A stretch of DNA of 64,000 nt from positions 15,870,594-15,934,593 of the forward strand of contig NC_092563.1 in NCBI RefSeq assembly GCF_037975245.1, given 5' to 3'. This stretch comes from Apostichopus japonicus (Eukaryota > Echinodermata > Holothuroidea > Aspidochirotida > Stichopodidae). The translations under genes were made by a program, and so were the position numbers. Position 1 is the stretch's first letter. Each line of letters begins with the position of its first letter. The notes under the pieces are model-generated. The model ran no database searches. It had not been told where the DNA came from and saw only the letters and a program-made list of their open reading frames with translations. This document shows positions 15,064 through 36,990 of the stretch, piece after piece.

Positions 15064-15407
15064 GCCTCCTCCATATTCACAATGTTTCTGTAAGTTTCGA
15101 ACATTTGTTATATTCTTCAACCTGCCCCCAGGGGGTGGGGGGGGGAGTAAAAAAAACGGAGATCTGCTTACTTTAATGAGCAAATGCTATATGCATCAAT
15201 GGTTGACTGGTATAGTTGTATACCTCGTGACACGAAAAGGAAATCTATCGCTTTAAGTTGTAAGCATAAAAAACCCCCTTCGATTGTATAAGTTTTCAAA
15301 TACGTCACACAGACAAATCTCGTCACGGTAAATGCAGATCAAGAAGAGCGTGACATATACAGAGAATCGGTCATTGCCACCGACGTCACTTCCGGACTTT
15401 TTGCGAT

Positions 15408-26045
<10,638 letters not shown>

Positions 26046-29000
26046 CTTACTGCTTGAACAAAATTGTTAAAAACTAAACACTTTTTTTTTCTACCTCGAA
26101 AGAAACAAACCTAACACAAACTCGCTGCACAGAGCAGCCAAACCTTCCGTTCTCGAAGTCTGCAAATCCACTTCTGAACGCCGCCTAGTTTGATTGGAGA
26201 CGCGTAAACACCAAAGTAGTCGCAAGCTCCAACAATCAATCATTACTCACTTCAGGGGTTGTATAAAATTTAATGACAATTTGAATCAGCTGTTTCGACC
26301 CTCGGATATCCTCGTATTGTCCGTATAAACAATGTCAGCTTTGCATAATTCAAGTACAGGGACATACAGTAACATGTACCTTGGACATCCTCACCACACC
26401 ATGTTCGCAGACTCGACTAGAACATCAATGTTTTAAAGGAAACATTTCAAAAATCATAGATGTTTCTGCTCCAAGTTGGCAATTTTTCCAATCCAGATAG
26501 TTGTAAGAATGTTCCTTGACGCTGTAGTAAGCTACCGTGCAGGTACCGACTGCTATTGTCTCGTTTCAACTGATTTGACTCCGATTTTGTGACGGTGCCG
26601 ACTCTCGAGCAGGCCCTATGGAAGGGTTTTATGAGATGATCCCTGAATCCCTGTTAACTACGTATCTACCCTGTTTGGTGATGATGTAGGTCCAAAGAGC
26701 GGGACTTTTAAACGATGACACTCCATTGACGAAACGAGAGAAAATCAGGCGATTTAGACGTTTCATTCTGCCTAGGTTGCGGTGACCTTTCGTCACCACC
26801 CTGTTTGACCCTCGCCAAAGAACTTTTTGGCAATTTTATGCAAAGAATCAGAAAAATGGATAAAAAATGTACATGGAAATATATAATTTGTAACAATTTA
26901 TCGCGCACATTATCGGATGAAGGGCAAAAGAGATAGCCACCTTGCAGGGGTCAGGACGATGTGAGAACTTGGGTCGCAGCTGAGTGTTGTATGAAAAAAA
27001 GTGAATACTGCCATTATATTTCCGGAATTGCGCATTGATAAATCAAAAAGAGAACAATGGTGTCTTCCTTCTCCAAATTTTGTTTCCATGGGAGCGATTT
27101 TTTTTACAAAACGCCATAGTTACGGGGAAATTCAACGCAGCAGGCTAATACGGGTGGGTCACCCGGTGTTACCTTAGTTCGTATTGTATCTAGAGAGCTA
27201 GCTTCGCCTCAATGTAAAACGTCTTATATCAATTGAAACTTGCATACTGATAAACAGGGAGTCGTGAAAAAGAATTCATTCATATTTAAATCATGATTTC
27301 ATCCCCTTGTCTCTTATGGCACCTTTGGAATGAGCCACTGAAAGTCTGACACCACGTTTGGTAAGGGATACGTATCGACGCGCACCTTTAGTGACACCCT
27401 AAACTAGAAATGTAAACGAAATGGTAACCTGAGCGAGTAGTCGAATATTTCTTACTTCCATTCTGACGAAAAAATTATCTAATTCATAAGCCTTTCTTCT
27501 GAAATAAACCCCCTATTAATCGAGGAACGCCCTAAAACATATACCAATAGAACGTCAACACTCCACCTTGCCAGTTCATAACAGCGCCAGAGACCTATGC
27601 ATATACGTGCTGGTTTGTTTTGAATGGTTCGGAGTGATGCTACACAAACAAACCAGCGAAACTTTCTGAACTCCGGTCATCCTCGATCGCTTTTTAAAAA
27701 GAATATCTTGTCGAATTAATAATCGAATGGATGAAAGAGCGTCCTTTTTCGGTCCCAAATAATATCCCTGGTTGTTTTTATATTATTTAGACACTATTAC
27801 CTAGGCCTACATGATTAATATTCGCTCAAGTGGTCGGTTGGTTATTTTATTTCAGCACCTGATCTTGGAAGAGGCTAATGACGCCTAGCAGCCGTTGCTA
27901 GCGCAACTTGGTTAAGCCGTCATTTTCAGGCTTGCCTTTCAGATAGACGCTGTGTTGAATTGTCTGTCGTGCTTTGCAGCTTAGTTTACCAGCTTTATCC
28001 TACACTTCTTGGAGTTAAACATGGTTATATGGATGTAATTGGAATTATTCTTCGATATTATATCGCAAGGAATGGAAATATTTGCTTGGATTAATTTGGG
28101 AGCGAGTGTTTTCGTTTTTACCTTGCGTCGCGGTGCGTCGATAAGTCACTGATCTGCCGGCACGTAGTCAACCTACATTGCCTTGGTCGAGAGAGTGCCT
28201 CGAACAGTATTATACTCCAACGAAGAAGGTTTTGCGTTTGAGACTGCCCTCTATAGCCGTGGGAAGGTGGTATACAGTCCAAAGCAAGACAAAGGTAGGG
28301 TAACTATTTGAGTTTTTCTTCTTTTTTGTCAAGTCTTTAGAGATTGTTGCAAAACTGAGCTCTTGGGCAAGCGATTAGATTTGCAAATGATTCGGGGTTT
28401 GTGAAAGTTAACGTTAAACAAAGTTTCGCTTCTTTGCTGGCAGGGCCCATGAAACATAGGGGTCCATGTAAAATTGTGCAGTCCATGGGTTGTTTGTAGA
28501 CCAAATAAGTAATGTCGTGAATGATGTAAGATCTTCATGGTTTGCTAAAGTGGACATGTTGAGTTTCAAATGTCAGCTGCCATCTCCAAGAAATTGTGAT
28601 CAATTCTGAAATTTAGAATTGGGCTACCTGGGGATTTCAATTTTGGGGGGGTTATCAATGACGGGCCCATCTGAGGGTCCATTTGTGGCTCTCGGAAACA
28701 GATGTAACACAAATGGCTTTAAGACTGATTAAAGATACATCTCAAAACAAACTCAAAAATATTTAAATTCACATGTGCTTTTTTTCCAAGACAACCGTTT
28801 GAACCTTGTATGCTGTGTTTAAAAGCAGACTTCAACAGCGTCATCACTATTTTAAGATATAGGTCCAAAAATTGATAGAACAAAATGAGCCCTACGTTGG
28901 AGTCAGATGATATAACAAATTTGTACGAAATAGTGTCACTTTGAAAAGCAGTTATAAAGTGAAAAAAAAGAAAGAAGCCCTTTAGTGAGACAAATCTTGA

Positions 29001-30089
29001 AAGATTAGAATGTATCAGGTTCCAATGCTCTTACAGAAATCGCTTGCTATTTTATTAATCTTGTAAAACTAGTGTTAAATCTGTCCAGAAAAAATGAGAG
29101 AACGGCGGGGGTAGGGTGGGGTTGGAGTGGGGTGGAGTGGAGTGGGAAACAGAGAATTGAAGGGCAAATAAGGGAGAATGCAAATAATGTGCTATCAAAT
29201 TTAAAATGTAATATGTCTGCCTCTCCGAAACGTGGATCATAAGCTATGATCCTATCTTATCAGCTGACGTTGTTAAATTTCGAAAGGAACGTTGGTGGTA
29301 AACACGTATTTTGAGATTTGACCTTTGACCCAACATGTTCACAGTGGCATGTGGTATTTAGAGGGTAGTCAGTTACTATATGCGGTTAACAAAAGACACA
29401 CATTTTCGTCTGAGAAAGATGTATGTCTTTGGGAAACCGTGCAATTTTTGGCCAAGATATAGTAGGCCTGTATATATGCCCTATATTTGGTTATATTCGC
29501 TTTTCTCTCCACCTCTCTCTCTCTATCTCTCCTTGTCTTGTAACATTTCAAGTATAGGCCTATATTGAAATCAAATTGTAAACTGATAACCACATTAATA
29601 ATGAACCGGTTGTACCCACAAAAATATGGTAGCTTTTTTGACTGGTGTGCATCAGCCCAATGTGTTGTTTAATTTAACAAAGGGGACAAAAGATTTTAAG
29701 AAGAGTACAAAGGGACGCTGTGATAACGATGATAACAACTGATCAACACGTGTGTCATCGCTAAAAATTACAGACACTGGATAGATAACTGAACCTCCAC
29801 ATTGTGACCTCGACAATGAAAAGGTCACCCTATCATTGCCCCCCGACTGGTATTTAGCTTAGCGAGTCCGACCCCACGCCTCACCTGTTTCGCGTGTTCG
29901 CGTGGCATTGAGTCTAGTAGCAACAGTGTATGTATAGTTCTAGTGGCTTCAGGCTTCTGTAATCGTTTGTGACTTTTTGATAAAGGCAGCTCTTTCTCTT
30001 TTACAAGTTGGTCTAGTTTTATTCGGAAGATCGTGTGGTCTTTTGATATGAGTGAATGGTTAGTTCGTGTTCCATACCTAGTCAAACAG
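26046..30089. other. Upstream (5') region of the Hox gene, no gene recognised
   Basis: Contains the proximal candidate promoter described separately. Otherwise it is mixed-composition sequence with fewer simple repeats than the rest of the window. A moderately CpG-rich stretch around 27840-28290 includes GTTGCTAGCGCAAC at 27894-27907. G-rich patches lie at 29105-29150, and a DR1-like motif at 29319-29331. It may hold regulatory elements or a 5' UTR exon, but nothing proves that. Confidence 0.5.
26190..26245 (-). promoter_or_regulatory. Candidate proximal promoter: CCAAT box and Hox/PBC-type TGATTGAT site
   Basis: On the minus strand a CCAAT pentamer lies at 26197-26193, about 150 bp upstream of the Hox start codon. 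A TGATTGAT octamer lies at 26242-26235, about 190 bp upstream. TGATNNAT is the known shape of composite Hox-Extradenticle/Pbx sites. No convincing TATA box was seen; the TTTTATA at about 26262-26268 is weak. The transcription start is unknown, so the distances are relative to the ATG only. Confidence 0.3.
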
Positions 30090-30216
<127 letters not shown>

Positions 30217-30245
30217 CTGTAATGATTTGGAAAATACAGAACAGT

Positions 30246-30325
30246 GAAAAACTTCCAGCCTCCACCGGGATTCGAACCCGGGCCTACTAGGCCATATACG
30301 CTGATTGCATATAAGTCCAGAGGTT
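30246..30325 (-). mobile_element. tRNA-derived SINE-like repeat, copy A (internally deleted)
   Basis: Read on the minus strand it has a perfect Pol III B box (GGTTCGAATCC) in a 5-bp T-stem (CCGGG/CCCGG), an acceptor-like 3' half TGGAGGC, and flanks AACCTCTGGAC and GGAAGTTTTTC shared with copy B at 31202-31332. The anticodon arm region is missing, so GCCTAGTA runs straight into the T arm. About 30 bp after the body the long TA array (30212-30090) follows in the same orientation and could be a tail. Confidence 0.6.
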
Positions 30326-30597
30326 CTAAACCAGTATATATATGGATTTTATATCACTGTTTTGTATCAGTTTCTAAAGTATTTGAGATCTCAGAAGAAG
30401 GTGGGGGGAGGACAAAAAAAAAAAAGAAAGACAAAAAAAAACCAGGATTTGGGCAAGATAAGAAGGAAAACAATAACTTGCATGAGGTCAGTTCATTATT
30501 TTCGTGAAACAAAAGGGAAAAATAATAATACGAGAAAAATAAAGAGAGGAGTCGAAATAGACATTTTTTTTTTTGAAATGTGAATCGCTTCAAAGTT

Positions 30598-30843
30598 TCA
30601 GACAAATCGCACAGATTGTGCTTGATGTGTTTTTGACATTATCGTATAGGGGACGCTTGTTTCTACTATAAACAGCGTACTATACCGATTTGAAAAGGGT
30701 TCTAAAACGGATGTAGTGAATGCGATAGTATCCGCTTGTTTACCTATGCGTGTACCTGGGAAAGAAGGTATTGGTAGAGCGTTAGCTTTTATACAAACTC
30801 CAGGGATTATGTTACCGGCAATGTGCAATTCATCTTGATGTTG
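30598..30843 (-). CDS. Exon-like terminal ORF, unknown product
   Basis: Candidate last exon of an unrecognised gene upstream of, and on the same strand as, the Hox gene. Seen: an excellent acceptor (TTTCTGTTTTTTGCAG) directly followed by 81 open codons and TGA. The peptide begins QHQDELHIAGNIIPG and ends HQAQSVRFV. Codon use is mixed and the peptide composition is ordinary, unlike the microsatellite ORFs nearby. It has no recognised domain, signal peptide or membrane span. Internal donor-like sites (CCAG|GTACAC, ATAG|GTAAAC) mean it might instead be an internal exon. No good poly(A) signal was seen just downstream before the SINE at 30246-30325. It could be chance. Confidence 0.22.
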   Translation of the reverse strand, partial: QHQDELHIAGNIIPGVCIKANALPIPSFPGTRIGKQADTIAFTTSVLEPFSNRYSTLFIVETSVPYTIMSKTHQAQSVRFV

Positions 30844-31201
30844 CTGCAAAAAACAGAAAGTGATAGATATGTTTCTGCACAATGGGTGAGCTATAATTAA
30901 TACGGTTATCTATGTACTAGGTATACTTGAAAACAAACAGCGTGATTTGGGGGAGACGGGGGAGGGGGTATCCGCTTGATGTACTTGCACGACAGTTTGA
31001 GTAACAGGGATAAAAAGGATCTACTTACGGACAAATGTTTTATTAAATATATTTATATAGATATCAAAAATGATTTCGAGTTGGTTAGCATCATGTTTGA
31101 TCTCTAGAGTATGGGAAATATGTCACCAAAACAGAACTAGTATTGTTCGATACAGGTAACAAACGCCTACAGTGGAAGTACGACCTTCCTTACCGGTTTC
31201 C

Positions 31202-31332
31202 AACCTCTGGACATACAAACAATCAGCGTCCATAGCCTAGTGGTTAGGGTGTCTATGGTCTATTTGTTTAGGTTGTCCCCATATAAAGCGGGAATCCCGG
31301 GCTCGAATCCCGGTGGAGGCTGGAAGTTTTTC
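31202..31332 (+). mobile_element. tRNA-derived SINE-like repeat, copy B
   Basis: A tRNA-like body spans 31226-31320. The seven-base acceptor arm GCGTCCA/TGGAGGC has one G-G mismatch. The A box TAGCCTAGTGG fits TRGYNNARNGG. The T arm has a perfect 5-bp stem with loop CTCGAAT, and there is a B box-like GGCTCGAATCC. The middle is longer than a normal tRNA: TATGG/CCATA could form an anticodon-like stem with a loop of about 20 nt. The flanks match copy A in inverted orientation 1 kb away. Repetition plus the odd middle argue for a SINE rather than a working tRNA gene. Confidence 0.6.
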
Positions 31333-33257
31333 GAACTCATTGCAATTTCTGTCCATCGTGTGCATGTCCTACATATTTCTCATCATGCCTGACAAAAATG
31401 CGGCCAGCTAGTTCCTGCACTAGCATTCAACTTACTAGGTTTTGCTTTAAGTTTGATCAATTTTTCGATGTTGTTTATTATCTTTCATAATGATATTTTC
31501 CGTAAATAATGTTGATAAATAAAAATAAAAAGGCAACATTTAAGAACCTTTCGATATTGATTTGTATGTGTTCATGTAGGTGCCTGTTAAACCTAGCTTT
31601 TATATACCAACATGGGGTGAACGCTCAAGTAAAACCTTTAAGTTAACATGCCATTTTTTTCGAGCTCAAGCGATGAATATTCATAGTAATTACGTCAGCA
31701 TGACGTAATTCTTTCTTTCTTTTCGGGAGTAACAAAGTCAGTTATAGACATACAGATACTTTGACAGCCGTACAAAACAAAATGTTATAAGAAAATGCCT
31801 CGATGAAATTCGGATACCTTCGTACGCCAATGCATGCGGTTAATTGGTGCATGTGTTACGTCATAAGTACGTTGCTAAAGCGGAAGCATCATATGTATGA
31901 CCTTTGACCTTAACTTCCCCGGAAGTCACACAAGATCCTTAGAGCATTATGCAAGAGTTTTATCTTTGTATTTGTAATGAAATGATTTGATCGACGTTTG
32001 AGTATTGCCTCTCTTTGTATCTATATAGTTTCGACAAAAAGGAAGTTTCTTTTCTTGTTGTAGACTATATTCTTTCTTTTTTTCTTCATCTGTTTTTGTT
32101 ACCATGCACGGAAACAAAACGGAATGCGTATGTTACACGACAGAGGCATTGAAGAAGATCCACATAATAATTTACCTCTGTGTCATGTAGTTCAATTTTT
32201 AATATTTTATGGTGTTGTTCGACGGACACTCGAACCGGATGTGATTCTCGACGACTTTGAATGACCCCAGCCTTTGCGGTGCGGTAAGGGGGGGTCGGAG
32301 AGGGGGAGGGGAGGGGGTTCGCAAGAGATATTCGCGTGGGGGCGCATTAGACGTCATTTTGAATCCTGTGGTTATTGACGTAGGAATCTAAACCGACGTA
32401 AAAAGGATTTAACATGGTGTTGTCCCAATTCAGTTCTTGTTTCATTCGCGAAAATCTTATTTTTTTTGTGTGTCATCGATGCAATTCTTGGCATGGTATA
32501 TTTTTTACAAGAAAGGCAAAGCAAACAAAAATGAAAGTTTATCTTCTCAGGGGTATAAACATGTATGTCTATTCTCCTATAACATATGTGATACCACCTC
32601 TAAACTGTGTTTTCTTGAGGAAACTATTTAAAGCATGATAGAAGGTAATTGACAGTAAGTGAATTTTTATAGACTGCCCTATGTTTCCTTTGGAAAACAA
32701 TATAAAGATTAATAAATTAATAATAATAATACATTAATATTTTCCAAGAAACATTATATAATATGGAATATTACCGTAACAACAAACACAACAAACACAA
32801 CACTGAAAATATAGGTGAACGTTTGCCCTCTCGTATTTAATGTTACAATCGCTTTCTTTTTTTAATCAAACTGGCTCTTGAAAACTATTTTCTTTTCCTT
32901 ATTATATATTTTTTTATTTAAAAATCGATGTAGATGGGCGGATGGAAGGAATTTCCTACATATTTAGAGATCAAACGTAACACACACGCTGATAATCCAA
33001 ATTGGCGAACCCCTTTGTCAGACCTGACCCAATTATCCATCCTGTAATCTGAGAGATGTAGTCACGTGACCACCAAAAATGGTCCGGTATATAGAGCCTG
33101 GACATGAAAGCCCCCCCCCCCCAAAAAAAAAAAAAAACATTAGAATTGAACCGGTGCTCTCTCAGAGGAAGTTCCATTAGGTCAGAACTTTGATCACGTG
33201 ATCACGACATGATTCCATTGACAAAACAAAACTTTAAAAAAGACACCTTACATATAT

Positions 33258-33569
33258 TACACATAATATTAGTGAAGAAGGCCGTGATATGTATTTAACA
33301 GGATTTGTATGTCATACAAACAACACGATGTGCATGATATTCAAAACCATTGATCTCTGACACACTAATTGTGATGGATTGTAAGAAGGTGGTATTTGAG
33401 GATAAAAAAGTCTTACGCATAATTTTAGTGAAGAAGGCCGTGAGGTGTATTTAACAGGATTTGTATGTCATACCAACAACACGATGTGCATGATATTCAA
33501 AACCATTGATCTCTGACACACTAATTGTGATGGATTGTAAGAAGATGGTATTTGAGGATAAAAGAGTCT
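33258..33569. repeat. Two-copy tandem duplication, 156-bp unit
   Basis: Units at about 33258-33413 and 33414-33569 align without gaps and differ at about 7 positions, i.e. about 95% identity. Each contains TTTAACAGGATTTGTATGTC and a TCTCTGACACACTAATTGTG segment. It is next to the SINE at 33632-33874. No ORF runs through the units. The high identity indicates a fairly recent duplication. Confidence 0.92.
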
Positions 33570-33631
33570 CAGGTTTTTAAGTGGTATAGAAAAAAAACTA
33601 CGCCGTGAACTACTAACAGTGGCTTTGAGAG

Positions 33632-33874
33632 GTATGTATTGTATGTATGTATTTTAGATCCTCCTGCAAGCAGGAACTCGCGCAGAAAGCCTCATTGGCT
33701 TATCAAAGCCGCAAGCTGACCGAAGTCAGTAGATTCATATTTAACGTCCATGATTATGAATTGTCAATTTTCAACAACTCTGTAACCGGACGACATACAT
33801 TTATCTTGGAGTGACTCGAACTCGGGACCTTATGATTGAAAGGCACCGGCGTTAACCACTGAGCTAACACTCCT
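33632..33874 (-). mobile_element. tRNA-derived SINE-like repeat, second family
   Basis: On the minus strand a tRNA-like head (33873-33808) has acceptor halves GGAGTG/CACTCC, an A box TTAGCTCAGTGG and a B box-like GAGTTCGAGTC. A 4-5-bp anticodon-like stem (CCTT/AAGG) is present, but the T-stem is degenerate. A non-tRNA body of about 165 bp follows, with GCTTGCGGCTTTG and a small GCAAGCAGG/CCTGCTTGC inverted repeat, ending in an ATAC-type simple tail. The architecture is head, body and simple tail, as in SINEs. I cannot name the family. Confidence 0.6.
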
Positions 33875-34054
33875 CAACACCGCCCCTTTGAGAAAGAGCA
33901 CAAAGTACTTTATTTTATTTATTTTATCCTCCCGTGTTTGGATATAACCTAGGCTATGACGCTCATCCATATATATAGGCCTACAAGACTCTATTACCTA
34001 GGCTTGAATGGGTTCGTCTAAATGTGACGTCACAGAGCTAATTGTGCTCAATGT

Positions 34055-34056
<2 letters not shown>

Positions 34057-34118
<62 letters not shown>
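34057..34118. repeat. (TA)n microsatellite
   Basis: About 60 bp of TA repeat, 25 bp after a TGACGTCA palindrome (34025-34032). Confidence 0.95.
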
Positions 34119-34121
<3 letters not shown>

Positions 34122-36904
34122 CTTTTCGATCATCAATGCTTTGTTCCTATATTCAACAAAGAAAACACATAGTGTCTATCTTCACCATGTAGCTATGAAA
34201 AGAAAAGTATAATTAAGGGAAAGAAACTGTTTAACCTTTTGCGACTACTGGTGTTTTTTTATTTATATGACATAACATAACGTGAACCATTGACAGTTTC
34301 CTGAAGTAAACAATCACGCCGTGGTATCTCGAAAATGGATCCAGATTTTCATTTTTAGCTTTTCTTTTAGCGAGGTTATTAAGGCAAGTATCTCTATCAG
34401 ATAATGTGAAGAGAGCTAGATTTTTTTTCCTTTTCTTCTCTCAAATGAAGACGCTTTATACTCGATACACATTTGTAAGTTTCAATTTTAAAGGACGTTT
34501 TCATTTGCTCTGATTACAATTTCCTTAGCCTTCTTTTATTCCTCTCTCGGGGTCAAAAGGGCGATTTATATATCACGATAATGACGTGTTATTTTCATTT
34601 TCATCTCTTGTATACAAGTCAAAGATATAAATACATTTGTCAAGAGAAATATATAATAGATAAACGAAAATGGAAAGAAAAATACCAGCCTTTAAAACTT
34701 GAACGTTAAAGTTAAAGGCGTGACATATTATCAAGTTATAAATTTATTGGCCCTTAATATATTGGTCCAACCAACGTGGGACGCCATAACATCTCTCTAT
34801 ACCATTGGTGATCGAAAATGATTGAAGACCAACAACTTATCTGGGAAATGTTGGTGTTGACAGATATTATGGCCCCGTTGGCTTGCCATATTAGTTGGAC
34901 CAAACCCATCAACAACAATAAGCCTATATAGGCTGACCACGTGGACAATTACAAAGTATAGAGAAACTGTTTAGAAAACGATTATTTATAATTGATGAAT
35001 TTTAAACATAAACAAGAAAACTCCAACAATGGGCGGTATAAGCTTTCTCTCTTTCAGTCCCAACAAGGGAAGTCATTGGTATATACCGTAACGAACTGGA
35101 AGCCGCCATGTTTGTTTTAGAAAAGAAACTATTTGCATAAAGAGGCCGAAATTGAACTTACTGTCTATGTGAAAATGTTGAACATGATAAAGCTTAACAA
35201 AATATATTTAAAAAAAACCCTGTCCATTACTAGTTATATAGAGTGCGTATTGTATGCCCGGCGAAAGGAAACTATCGCTTCTGGGTGTTTGTATTTCTCT
35301 GTGTGTGTGAATGTGAAGTATCTTTTCACGTATTAATATCATATATATATATATATATATATATATAGAAGCAACCTTGGGCTATGTAATATAACGAGAA
35401 ATACTGCGTTTGGTATACTGCACTACATAAGTTCACGTACATAGCAAGATAAACCTCAATGTATATAATATATACCCAAGTCAATAGGCCACGTTGAATA
35501 GAGACATTCCTTATATCTATTTTAAGTTGTGATTTAAAACATAATCCTTAGTATATGACGACGGTGTTAGATTTCAAGTCTGCCCTGTTCCAATATGTCA
35601 TTCGGATGAGATACACGTATATATGGCTCGCCACTGTATATATGGAGAACATGAGCTTTGTCAGTTCTATTCTTTTCTCAGTGACAAAAGTTACTTGCGA
35701 TTCTTTGCCAGTGGCATTGCCATACTCTATGCATAGAAACAATTTATTATAGATACATGTATATACATCGAATTCGAGATAAGACGTAAAAGCGGTTGAG
35801 ATATCTGAAAAAGAATATTTATATGGATATCTCAATGCAAGATATCTGAAAATCAGAATTAGATATCTACACATCTCTATAAGAATTTCGGATATCTGAA
35901 AAAAAAACTTATTCCATCCTGAAATATCCAAGATGGTGCGGTAATTACTACAACCGTGACACGGGCATAGATTACGTAACATCTCAAGCAGAATTGAAGA
36001 TTCAATTTTAGATTTCTGATAAAAAATTAATATTACATATTTCAAAACTAAAACATCAGATATCAATAAATCTTTGATATTTTCAGATAGCTGAAGTTCC
36101 CACTCCGACAGTTTGAACAATTCCTCTTATCGACACTTTTTAACATGACTGTACACGCACATGAACTTCATTCTTCTTATTTCATAATTTTTTACATTTT
36201 TTTTTAAATCAAAAGACAACGCAAAATGATGCCTCAGTAGAGGCCGACATTATTTCCTTCTATTTATAAATGGGAGTTGGAGGGGGCAACAATTCTCATT
36301 TCCTGTAACTTGTGAAGTTTTTGTACACATTATGCTGGCACAGATAAAGGTCACAGTAGTCTGCACTATTTTACTCTACCCCCTCCCCCTTCCCCTTCCC
36401 CATCCCCATGAACACTGAAATGAACATTTAACAGTTTCCTTTTAGTGGATAAAAACGAAGTTTGTTTTGGTTTGGGGATTTCACCACCTCGAGTTCAAAT
36501 AAAGATATATGTGATTGGGGAAATGTAAATGCCCGATATATTATTTTCGTCATTTTATCGAGCCGTTCTATGGATTCATAAGATCGGTCGTCCTTTTGTC
36601 CAAATTTTCTGTCGCCTCTCTTTTCTTCCATCGACTCCCGTTGTTGACAACTTTCCACCAAGATAAGGCATATACAGACCTCTTCGTAAAGTGTCACACG
36701 CAGACTGAGCGATAGCACTACATAAATTTATGATCTATAGTTGTTGTTTTACTCTTCCTTCTCTTTTTTCTATCTCTTCCTATTTCTGATTTTTATGGCT
36801 ACGGTGACCGCATGCCATTGTAAACCGAAGGTCACGCACGTCAGTCTGTTGGAAAAGTTCAAAGTCATTCATAGTACACAGTTACTACAATGGCTTGGTT
36901 TTTT

Positions 36905-36990
36905 TTTCTACTACTATACTATAACTACTATTAAAACTATCACTGCTACTATTTTTACAATTAATACTATTACTACTACTACTACTACGC
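36905..36990. repeat. Imperfect (ACT)n trinucleotide tract
   Basis: ACT/ATT triplets, purest at 36968-36988. They give Thr/Ile-rich (plus) and Val/Ile-rich (minus) frames that are not genes. Confidence 0.85.

Noticed and set aside
33189-33204. GATCACGTGATC palindrome, also at 62722-62733
   Set aside because: A notable 12-bp palindrome with an E-box core, but only two copies; CACGTG itself is not more frequent than composition predicts.
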